Below the pieces are notes generated by a model that was not told the DNA's origin, searched no databases, and was given only the letters and a program-made list of their open reading frames with translations. A stretch of DNA of 64,000 bases, from positions 15,001 to 79,000 of the forward strand of contig NC_023137.1 of the NCBI RefSeq assembly GCF_000511385.1, given 5' to 3'. This document shows, piece after piece, positions 46,602 through 55,000 of the stretch; position 1 is the stretch's first letter; each line of letters opens with the position of its first letter. Source of the stretch: Phaeobacter gallaeciensis DSM 26640 (lineage in GTDB: Bacteria; Pseudomonadota; Alphaproteobacteria; Rhodobacterales; Rhodobacteraceae). The translations under genes and the position numbers were made by a program.

Positions 46602-46620
46602 GGCCGCTGGCGGCCTTTTT
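46602..46620 (+). terminator. Rho-independent terminator after yggT
   Basis: GGCCG (46602-46606) and CGGCC (46611-46615) with loop CTGG are followed directly by TTTTT. It lies 73 nt after the yggT stop and before recQ. Confidence 0.75.
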
Positions 46621-46729
46621 CTCTGTATGCGGCGTTCTGCATAGGGGGTCTGGCACTTGCCGCCTGAATCCGGTTGTGGGATTGTGGCTGTACGACGAGC
46701 AGATCACAAAAACGAGGCCACCCGCCCCC

Positions 46730-48829
46730 ATGTCCGCAGTTTCGCCGGAAATGACCGCCCTCAGTGGTGCGACGTCACCTGCCGTGTCAGCAACCGATGC
46801 GACACCGCTGTTGCGCGAGATCTTCGGCTTTGACGGGTTTCGGCCCGGTCAGGAAGAGATCGTTGATGCGGTGACGGCTGGCGAAAACGTCTTGGCGATC
46901 ATGCCGACGGGTGGCGGAAAATCCCTGTGTTTCCAATTGCCCGCACTGCTGCGCGAGGGGGTTACGGTGGTGATTTCGCCATTGATTGCGCTGATGCGGG
47001 ATCAGGTGCGGGCACTGCAGGAGGTCGGCGTGACCGCCGGGGCGCTCACCTCTGGCAATACGGAGGAGGAGACCGAAGCGGTCTGGCGGTCCATTGAGGA
47101 GGGGCGGCTGAAGCTTCTCTATATGGCGCCGGAACGGTTGGCCTCTGGGGCGGCGATGGGCATGTTGCGCCGCATCGGTGTCAGCCTGATCGCGGTGGAT
47201 GAGGCGCATTGCGTCAGCCAGTGGGGGCATGATTTCCGCCCGGATTACCTGCGCATCGGGGAATTGCGCCGGGTGCTGGACGTGCCTTTGGCAGCCTTCA
47301 CCGCGACGGCAGATCAGGAAACCCGCGAAGAGATTGTTGAGAAGCTGTTTGATGGCGAGGCGCCGCGCAGTTTTCTGCGGGGCTTTGATCGGCCCAATAT
47401 CCATCTTGCCTTTGCCACCAAAGACAGTCCGCGCCGACAGATTTTGGAATTTGCGGCCGCGCGAAAAGGCCAGTCCGGAATTGTCTATTGCGGCACCCGC
47501 GCCAAGACCGAAGCACTGGCGGCGGGGCTGCGAGAGGCGGGGCACGCGGCCTGTTATTATCATGGGGGTATGGACGCGGAGGATCGACGCGGCGTGGAGA
47601 CCCGCTTTGCCCGCGAGGATGGGTTGATTGTGGTGGCGACCGTTGCCTTTGGCATGGGGATCGACAAGCCAGACATTCGCTGGGTTGCTCATGCGGATCT
47701 GCCCAAATCTATCGAGGCCTATTATCAGGAAATCGGCCGTGGTGGCCGGGATGGCGCGCCTGCTGAGACGCTGACCCTGTTCGGGCCGGAGGATATTCGC
47801 CTGCGCCGCAGCCAGATTGACGAAGGGCTGGCGCCTGCGGAGCGGCGCAGCGCCGACCACGCGCGGCTGAATGCGCTGCTGGGGCTGGCGGAGGCGCTGA
47901 AATGTCGGCGGCAAACCCTGCTGGCCTATTTCGGCGAGGCGGCTGAGCCTTGTGGCAACTGTGATCTGTGTGACCAGCCGGTGGATGTGTTTGATGGCAC
48001 CACGGCGGTACGCAAGGCACTGTCGGCGATCCTGCGGACCAATGAGACCTATGGATCAGGGCATCTGATCGACATTCTGGTGGGCAATATCACCGACCGG
48101 GTGCGCGACAAGCGGCATGATGACCTGTCGGTTTTCGCCTGTGGCAAGGAATATGGCAAGCGGCAGTGGCAGGCGGTGTTCCGGCAGATGATGGGGCATG
48201 ATCTGGTGCGCCCGGATCCCGAACGTCACGGTGCCTTGCGGATGACCGAAGCGGCGCTGCCGGTGCTGCGCGGCGAGCAGGAGATTGCGCTGCGCCGCGA
48301 TACCATCAGTTCGGCCAAGCGCAGCCCTGCGGTGAAGGCGCTGGTGTCGGATGAGGATGCGCCGCTGCTGTCGGCGCTGAAGGCCAAGCGTCGCGCGCTG
48401 GCGGAGGCGCAAAAAGTGCCGGCCTATGTCATTTTCCCGGATCGCACCCTGATCGAGATGGCCGAAACGCGCCCAGATACGCTGGACAAGATGGCGCGGA
48501 TCGGCGGTGTCGGCGCCAAGAAGCTGGAGCGCTATGGCAACGAATTCCTGGCGGTGATCACTGGTGAGAGCGAGGCGCTGCATCCGATGCGGCGCAAGTT
48601 GGCCGGGCGCGATGCGGGGTCTCTTTATGATGCGCTGATGGAGACGCAGACACGTCTCGCGCGGGGCAATGACGGCACCGACAAGCCGCTTAGCTGTTCT
48701 GCGGCGCAACTGGCGAAACTGGCGCAGATGCGTCCACAGGACGAAATGGTGATCACAAGGCTGTTAGGGGAGCGCCGCGCGGAACGTTTTGCGGCGGCGT
48801 TTCTGGACGTCCTGCGCGGCGCGGGCTAG
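46730..48829 (+). CDS. recQ: ATP-dependent DNA helicase RecQ
   Basis: About 699 residues. The start is taken at 46730 (MSAVSPEMTAL); the ATG at 46751 is also possible. Walker A is MPTGGGKSLCFQLP, DExH is VDEAHCVSQWGHDFRPDY, motif VI is QEIGRGGRDG, and the zinc domain holds C-x13-C-x2-C-x2-C in CRRQTLLAYFGEAAEPCGNCDLC. A winged-helix domain follows, then HRDC (VPAYVIFPDRTLIEMAETRPDTLDKMARIGGVGAKKLERYG). The enzyme unwinds recombination and replication intermediates. yaaA follows 29 nt later. Confidence 0.96.
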   Translation: MSAVSPEMTALSGATSPAVSATDATPLLREIFGFDGFRPGQEEIVDAVTAGENVLAIMPTGGGKSLCFQLPALLREGVTVVISPLIALMRDQVRALQEVGVTAGALTSGNTEEETEAVWRSIEEGRLKLLYMAPERLASGAAMGMLRRIGVSLIAVDEAHCVSQWGHDFRPDYLRIGELRRVLDVPLAAFTATADQETREEIVEKLFDGEAPRSFLRGFDRPNIHLAFATKDSPRRQILEFAAARKGQSGIVYCGTRAKTEALAAGLREAGHAACYYHGGMDAEDRRGVETRFAREDGLIVVATVAFGMGIDKPDIRWVAHADLPKSIEAYYQEIGRGGRDGAPAETLTLFGPEDIRLRRSQIDEGLAPAERRSADHARLNALLGLAEALKCRRQTLLAYFGEAAEPCGNCDLCDQPVDVFDGTTAVRKALSAILRTNETYGSGHLIDILVGNITDRVRDKRHDDLSVFACGKEYGKRQWQAVFRQMMGHDLVRPDPERHGALRMTEAALPVLRGEQEIALRRDTISSAKRSPAVKALVSDEDAPLLSALKAKRRALAEAQKVPAYVIFPDRTLIEMAETRPDTLDKMARIGGVGAKKLERYGNEFLAVITGESEALHPMRRKLAGRDAGSLYDALMETQTRLARGNDGTDKPLSCSAAQLAKLAQMRPQDEMVITRLLGERRAERFAAAFLDVLRGAG

Positions 48830-48858
48830 GTCTTGTCCAGAACAAACGGGGGCAGAGT

Positions 48859-49623
48859 ATGCTGGTAGTGACTTCTCCGGCCAAAAAGCTGGACTGGAGC
48901 GAACGCGACGCAGATGTGACGTGGCCCGCCATGCATGACGCGGCGGTGGAGCTGGCGTCGGTGGCGCGCGATCTGTCGGTCGCGGATCTGATGAAGCTGA
49001 TGCATATCAGCGAGGATCTGGCCAAGCTGAACCATGCACGGTTTCAGGATTTCGTTGCTGACCCGGCCGCGGAAGCCACCCGCCCGGCGGCGCTGGCCTT
49101 CGCGGGTGATACCTATCAGGGGCTGGAGGCGACATCGCTGGAGCCGGAGGAAATGGGGTGGGCGCAGGATCACTTTCGCATTCTGTCGGGCCTATACGGT
49201 CTGTTGCGGCCGCTGGACGCGATGCAGGCTTACCGGCTCGAGATGGGATCCCGCTTGAAGACCGAAAAGGGCAAGAACCTTTACGAATTCTGGGGTGAGC
49301 AGATTGCGCAGGCCTTGAATGCGCAGGGCGAGGCCGTGGGCAGCGATGTGCTGGTGAACTGTGCCAGCCAGGAATATTTCGGCGCGGTCGACCGCGACGC
49401 GCTGAAGCTGCAGGTGGTGACGCCGGTGTTCATGGAAGACAAGAACGGCACGCCCAAGGTTGTGAGCTTCTACGCCAAGCGGGCGCGGGGCGCGATGGCG
49501 CGGTACATCATTCAGAACCGGCTTACCGATCCTGCGGCATTGCTTGATTTTGACAGTGGCGGCTATCGCTACATGCCCGAGTTATCGCAGTCGGATCAGC
49601 CAGTGTTCTTGCGCGCGGGCTGA
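48859..49623 (+). CDS. yaaA: Peroxide stress protein YaaA (DUF328)
   Basis: A 254-residue protein. Family segments are MLVVTSPAKKLDW, DLMKLMHISEDLAKLNHARF, ILSGLYGLLRPLDAMQAYRLEMG and VNCASQEYFGAV plus VSFYAKRARGAMARYIIQNRL. In E. coli YaaA lowers free iron during peroxide stress and has a DNA-binding fold. It may be in one unit with recQ. Its stop is 25 nt from the convergent kinase stop. Confidence 0.95.
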   Translation: MLVVTSPAKKLDWSERDADVTWPAMHDAAVELASVARDLSVADLMKLMHISEDLAKLNHARFQDFVADPAAEATRPAALAFAGDTYQGLEATSLEPEEMGWAQDHFRILSGLYGLLRPLDAMQAYRLEMGSRLKTEKGKNLYEFWGEQIAQALNAQGEAVGSDVLVNCASQEYFGAVDRDALKLQVVTPVFMEDKNGTPKVVSFYAKRARGAMARYIIQNRLTDPAALLDFDSGGYRYMPELSQSDQPVFLRAG

Positions 49624-49648
49624 TCGCCGCAGGGCACGGGCCATCAGA

Positions 49649-51943
49649 TCAGGCGGCGCCGGTCTGGGTGACCGCCTCGTGCGTCAGCGGCGCGGCTTCC
49701 GCCGGGAGATAGGCGTGAATGCGTTCGTGGATCAGCGCCTTGCGCAGGGGTTTGGTCAGGTAGTGATCCAGCCCGGCGGCGAGAATACCATCGGAATCAC
49801 CGGCCATCGCATGGGCGGTCAGCGCGATGATCGGTACGTAGGTGCCGGAGCCGTGTTCCAGCGCGCGGATTTTTTGGGTTGCTTCCTTGCCATCCATCAT
49901 CGGCATGGAGATATCCATGAAGATCAGATCGGGTTGGAACGACTGATAAGCCTCCACCGCCTCTATCCCGTTGCTGACAAATTGCAGATCTATGTTCAGA
50001 TCCTTCACCATCTTGCGGAAGACAAGCTGGTTGGTGCGATTGTCCTCTGCGGCCAGCACCCGCATGAGCCGCTGGGTGGGCCGCGTGCTGACGGCGGTAA
50101 GAGGAGGGGGCGCAGTCGGAGCAGGCTGGGGCGGATCGGGATTTGTCGCGACGCTGCTCAGCTCTGGTGGCGTCCCCATGGTTTCAGGAGCGGCGGAGGT
50201 ACCGGTCGCCGATCCGCCGCTGGGCAGATCAACCAGCCTCTGGAACAGCTCATCCCGCTGGATTGGTTTCAGAAGCACGCTGTCGGTCACCGATTGTACA
50301 TCTGAATTGCTGGATGCAGTGGGATCGCTGCTAAGCATCAGGATCGGCACCTGCGCAAAAGGTCCGGAGCGCAGTTTCTGTGCCAGTTCGATCCCATTTT
50401 GATCTGGCAGTTGTTCGTCGCAGACCACCAGATCAACATCGTCTGGCATGCCGGCAATCGCAGCGGCGCCGTTGTCGAACACGGTGACCTCCAGCCCCAG
50501 CATGGCCAATTGTTTGCTGAGCACATCGCGCATCACCGATTGCGAATCGATGACGGCGATCTGGCACAGCCCCTTGGGCAGGGTCGGAATGCTGGTGGAG
50601 GCGCCTTCCGCCAGCGGCAGTTCCATGCGGAAGCCGAAGCAGGATCCCTTGCCCTCCTGACTTTCGACCCAGATCTCACCATCCATCAGCTCAATCAGGC
50701 GTTTGGAGATCGCGAGACCAAGGCCAGTGCCCTCAAACTGGCGATTACGCTCGTCTTCGACCTGATTGAACTCGCCAAAGATGTCTTGGACTTTCTCCTC
50801 CGGGATACCGATGCCGGTATCTTCGATCGTGACATGAATCGAGCAGATCTTATCATCTGCGTTGGAGATGCCGGTGATTTGCAGCGCGACATGCCCCTCA
50901 GAGGTGAATTTCACAGCATTGCCAACGAGATTGGTGAGCACCTGGCGAATGCGCCCGGGATCTCCAACAAAGCTGGTTGGCAGGAACAGGTCGTAGTCCA
51001 GCAGCAGTGTCAGCCCCTTGTCCCGCGCGGTGGGCTGCAACAGCATCAGCACCTCATGGACGCTGCGTTCCAGATCAAAGGGTTCGGGGTGCAGTTGCAG
51101 TTTCTGCGCTTCGATTTTGGAATAGTCGAGCACGTCATTGATGATGACCAGCAGCGCCTCTCCGGAATTCTTGATCGTGTTGGCGTAGAGCTGTTGTTCC
51201 TCGCTCAGGTTGGTGTCGCTGAGCAGCTCCGCCATGCCGACAACCCCGTTCATCGGGGTGCGAATCTCGTGGGACATATTGGCAAGGAAAGCGGATTTCG
51301 CCCGGTTTGCAGCCTCGGCCCGTTCACGGGCGGCCTGCAACTCTTCCTCATATTGAACGGTGGACGTGATATCGAGCGCGAGGCTGACCATATCGCCACC
51401 GTGACCACGTTGATCCAGGAGCCGCAGGTAGCGATCATCCCACATCCGCACGACCACCGGTTCCGGAGAGGGGGACAACCAGCGTTCCGACATCTGCGCG
51501 CGCCAATGGTCCGGGTCTTGTTCGCCGGTGTTGACCAGCCCCTCATCGGTGAGGATCTGCAGGATCCGCATGTAGGAGACGCCCGGCGTCACCTCCTCCA
51601 GACCGTCGAACAAATCGAGATAAGCGGTATTGGCGCCAATCAATTTGCTGTCCGCATCAAAAAAGGCGAACCCGTCCTGAAAGGCCTGGATCGAATGCCA
51701 GAGGCGCTGCTCGGCGCGCTCAACCTTCTCGTTGGCGGTGGAGAGATCCGATTTCACCTTGGCGTTTTCATCGCGGACGGTGGCCACCTCGGCCTGGGTG
51801 GCGCCAATCTGGCGGGTCAGGGCCAGCGCATGACGCCCGAGTTTGCGGTTGGCTGCCGAAAGCTCCGCCTGCTTCAGTTCAAGCAGGCGCTCCGCCGCGA
51901 GACGCGCGCGTCGTTCTTCCGTCAATTTGTCAGCAAGGTTCAT
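49649..51943 (-). CDS. Hybrid histidine kinase with PAS-like domain and two receiver domains
   Basis: 764 residues from the ATG at 51943 (GGAG nine nt upstream; a GTG at 51958 is the alternative). No membrane segment is seen. An N-terminal coiled coil (about 5-85) leads into a PAS-like domain (FQDGFAFFDADSKLIGANTAYLDLF, about 90-205). The phospho-acceptor is H225 in FLANMSHEIRTPMNG. HATPase motifs are NLVGNAVKFTSEG, IEDTGIGI and GTGLGLAIS. The first receiver (VIDSQSVMRD...VVCDEQLPD...LLKP) keeps the key Asp and Lys but has one acidic residue in place of the usual pair. The second receiver (LAAEDNRTNQ...LIFMDISMPMMDG...LTKPL) is canonical. A Pro/Ala/Thr linker joins them. No Hpt domain is present. 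Confidence 0.92.
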   Translation of the reverse strand: MNLADKLTEERRARLAAERLLELKQAELSAANRKLGRHALALTRQIGATQAEVATVRDENAKVKSDLSTANEKVERAEQRLWHSIQAFQDGFAFFDADSKLIGANTAYLDLFDGLEEVTPGVSYMRILQILTDEGLVNTGEQDPDHWRAQMSERWLSPSPEPVVVRMWDDRYLRLLDQRGHGGDMVSLALDITSTVQYEEELQAARERAEAANRAKSAFLANMSHEIRTPMNGVVGMAELLSDTNLSEEQQLYANTIKNSGEALLVIINDVLDYSKIEAQKLQLHPEPFDLERSVHEVLMLLQPTARDKGLTLLLDYDLFLPTSFVGDPGRIRQVLTNLVGNAVKFTSEGHVALQITGISNADDKICSIHVTIEDTGIGIPEEKVQDIFGEFNQVEDERNRQFEGTGLGLAISKRLIELMDGEIWVESQEGKGSCFGFRMELPLAEGASTSIPTLPKGLCQIAVIDSQSVMRDVLSKQLAMLGLEVTVFDNGAAAIAGMPDDVDLVVCDEQLPDQNGIELAQKLRSGPFAQVPILMLSSDPTASSNSDVQSVTDSVLLKPIQRDELFQRLVDLPSGGSATGTSAAPETMGTPPELSSVATNPDPPQPAPTAPPPLTAVSTRPTQRLMRVLAAEDNRTNQLVFRKMVKDLNIDLQFVSNGIEAVEAYQSFQPDLIFMDISMPMMDGKEATQKIRALEHGSGTYVPIIALTAHAMAGDSDGILAAGLDHYLTKPLRKALIHERIHAYLPAEAAPLTHEAVTQTGAA

Positions 51944-52092
51944 CCCTGCAAACTCCACTAAAAACCAACACGACTGATCTGCCCCAGTCTAGAGGAGCAG
52001 AGATTAAATTGAGATTAGCCCATCTGTTACGTTGCGATACCTTGCTATGGCGTTAACCCCGTGCCAGCCTCTGGGCAGGTTTGGAGGGTTCC

Positions 52093-55000
52093 ATGGCGCG
52101 TGTTCTTGTTTCATTTATTGTACTTTTGTGCGGATTGATTGTTCAACCATTAGTTGTTTTTGCTGATTCAATTTTTCCTGAAAGCCGATATGTCATCCAG
52201 CGAGATACGGATCATTTCGGCGCTGACCTCGGGCCGCTGTTTGAAACCGACATGCGCAGTTGTGCGCGAGCCTGTTCAGCGCAACCTGACTGTGCAGGTT
52301 TCGCGTTCAACAGCCGCTCCAACGCCTGTTTTCCAAAATCTGCGATGGATCAACCGTCTCCCTATGAGGGTGCGTTTTCAGCCCTTAAACTGACCAGTAG
52401 TCGCGCACAGAGGCAGGTGGCCGATGCGCGCGCCGCCGCTTTGCAGGGGGTGCAGGAGGACGATCTGGCACAGGCGGCAAAACAGGCCCAGAATCTTGGG
52501 TTGCGCTTTCCCACCGGGGGTGCCAGCGTTGATGATCTGGTTGCAGCAGCACAGAGCGCGTCGCCTGCGACAGGTCTGCGTTGGATCGCGGAAGCCGTGG
52601 TGCTGAGTGACCGGAGCGATCTGTGGCTGGACTATGCCCGGAGGCTTTTGCGGCAGGAGACGCAGGGATCGGCGCAGCGGCGCGCTCGTGAGGAGGCGTT
52701 AGCAGCGGCGCTCAACAGTTATCTGCGTGGCCCTTCTGATGCCGCTGAGGCGCAGGCTCTGGCCACTGCGGCCAAGGCATTGGAACAGCTGGGGCGCGGT
52801 CGCGCTGCCTTGGGGGTTCTGCGGCTCGCGGCAGAGCGGGACAACAGCCCGAAACTGGCGGCCCGTCTGGATGACGCAATTGCCAAATATGGATTTCGGG
52901 TCACTGGAAGCCGGGTAGAAAGCGATAGCGCCTCGCCCCGTATATGTGTCGAATTTTCGGAAGATTTGGCACGTAGCGGAGTCGAATACGATGATTTCAT
53001 CAAGCTGGCTGATCCGCGCTTGGTGGCTGAGTCTGCGGGGCGGGAGCTTTGCGTGGATGGGGTTGATCACGGCACCCGCTACCGGCTGACGCTGCGTCGC
53101 GGGCTGCCTGCGAGCACCGGTGAGACATTGGCCAAGGATGTGACGCTGACCCACTACGTGCGGGATCGAGGCCCGAGTGTTCGCTTCTCCGGCCGGTCAT
53201 ACGTATTGCCCAAGGGCGATCAGGTGGCGGTGCCAGTGGAGACGGTGAATGCCACCACATTGGACCTGCGCCTGCGCCGTGTCAGTGACCGCAATCTGCT
53301 GCGGAGTTTGCAGGAGGACTACTTTGCCCGACCGCTGTCGCAATGGCAGGAGGAACAGTTCGCCAGCGATATCGCCGAGGAGATCTGGAGTGGCACCGCC
53401 GAGGTCTCGCAGACATTGAACCAAGCGGTGACCACGCGACTGCCGCTGGATCAGGCGCTGGCGGATCAACCGGTGGGGATCTACGCGCTGAGTGCGCAGT
53501 TGCCCGGCGCCGATCCTTACGAGAGCCCGGCCGCGACTCAATGGTTTGTGCTGACCGATCTGGGGCTGAGTACGATGCTGGGCAGTGACGGGCTGCATGT
53601 ACAGGTGCAGGGGCTTTCCGATGCAGCGCCGCGTGCTGGTGTGCGGGTAGAGTTGATCTCCAACGCCAACGCCGTATTGGGAACTTCGGTGAGTGATGCC
53701 GAGGGCTATGCGCATTTTGATGCGGGTCTGACACGTGGACAGGGCGCGTCTGCCCCGGCTGTCCTGATGGCGCAGACGGGTGAGGCGGGGGAGGCAGCCG
53801 CTGACTTTGCCTTTCTTTCGCTGCGAGATGCCGCCTTTGACCTGTCGGATCGGGGCGTTGAAGGGCGCGTGGCGCCCGGGCCTATTGATGTGTTTTTGAC
53901 CACGGATCGCGGTGCCTATCGCGCCGGAGAGGTGATCCATGCCACAGTCCTTGCCCGTGATGCGACGGCGCAGGCGATCGCGGGCCTGCCGTTGATCGCG
54001 GTTCTGAACCGGCCCGATGGGGTCGAATATGCTCGGCTGATTTCGGATCAGGGGGTGGCTGGGGGGCATGTCTTTGCGCTGCCGGTGGGAGAGACCGCGC
54101 CGCGTGGCACCTGGCGGTTGTCGATCCTGTCTGATCCCAAAGCGCCGCCCCTGGCCAGCCGGCAGATTCTGGTTGAGGATTTTCTGCCTGAGCGCATTGA
54201 TTTTATCCAACGCCTGACGGCAGCGACCGGGCAGGCACTGCGCCCCGGCACCAGCAGCCCCTTGCGGATTGAGGCACGGTATCTGTTTGGTGCGCCGGGT
54301 CGGGATCTCAGTATCGACGGCGAGGTTACGCTGCGCCCGGCGGATCAGGTGGCGGGCTGGGACGGCTACCGCTTTGGCCGCTACGACGATGTGGTATCCC
54401 CACAAAGCCGCCATTTCGGCGGCGCGCGGACGGATGCCGAGGGGATCGGGACGCTTTCGGTGGCACTGCCCGAGGTTGAAGCGCTGGGGCAGCCGCTTGT
54501 CGCGGAGGTGACCACCCGTCTGAGTGATGGCAGCGCACGCCCGGTTGAACGGCAGCTGAGTGTCCCCTTGCAGCCGGACGGGCCGGTGATTGGCATCAAG
54601 CCGTTGTTTGAGGATGTTGTCGCAGAGGGCGATGCGGCGCGGTTTTCCATTATCGCGCTGGCTCCGGATGGCAGTCCGCAGGATATGTCGGTGACATGGA
54701 CGCTGAACCGGGTGGAAACGCGCTACCAGTGGTATCAGCTCTACGGCAACTGGAACTGGGAACCAACGACCCGCCGCAGCCGTGTTGCAACTGGCGAGGC
54801 GCAGGTGAATGCCACCACGCCACTGGTGCTGGAACAGCCCGTCGATTGGGGCAGATATGAGTTGGTGGTGGAGCATCAGGGCGTGCCTTATGTCGCGGCG
54901 TCCAGTGATTTCTATGCAGGCTGGTACGTCCCGGACGAGGGGGCGGATACGCCGGACCAGCTGGAGGTGTCATTGGATCGTGACAGCTATGAGCCGGGGG

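Noticed and set aside
50399..51961. 520-codon plus-strand frame
   Set aside because: Antisense to the second hybrid kinase.
53197..54876. 559-codon minus-strand frame
   Set aside because: Antisense to the macroglobulin gene; no recognisable domain.
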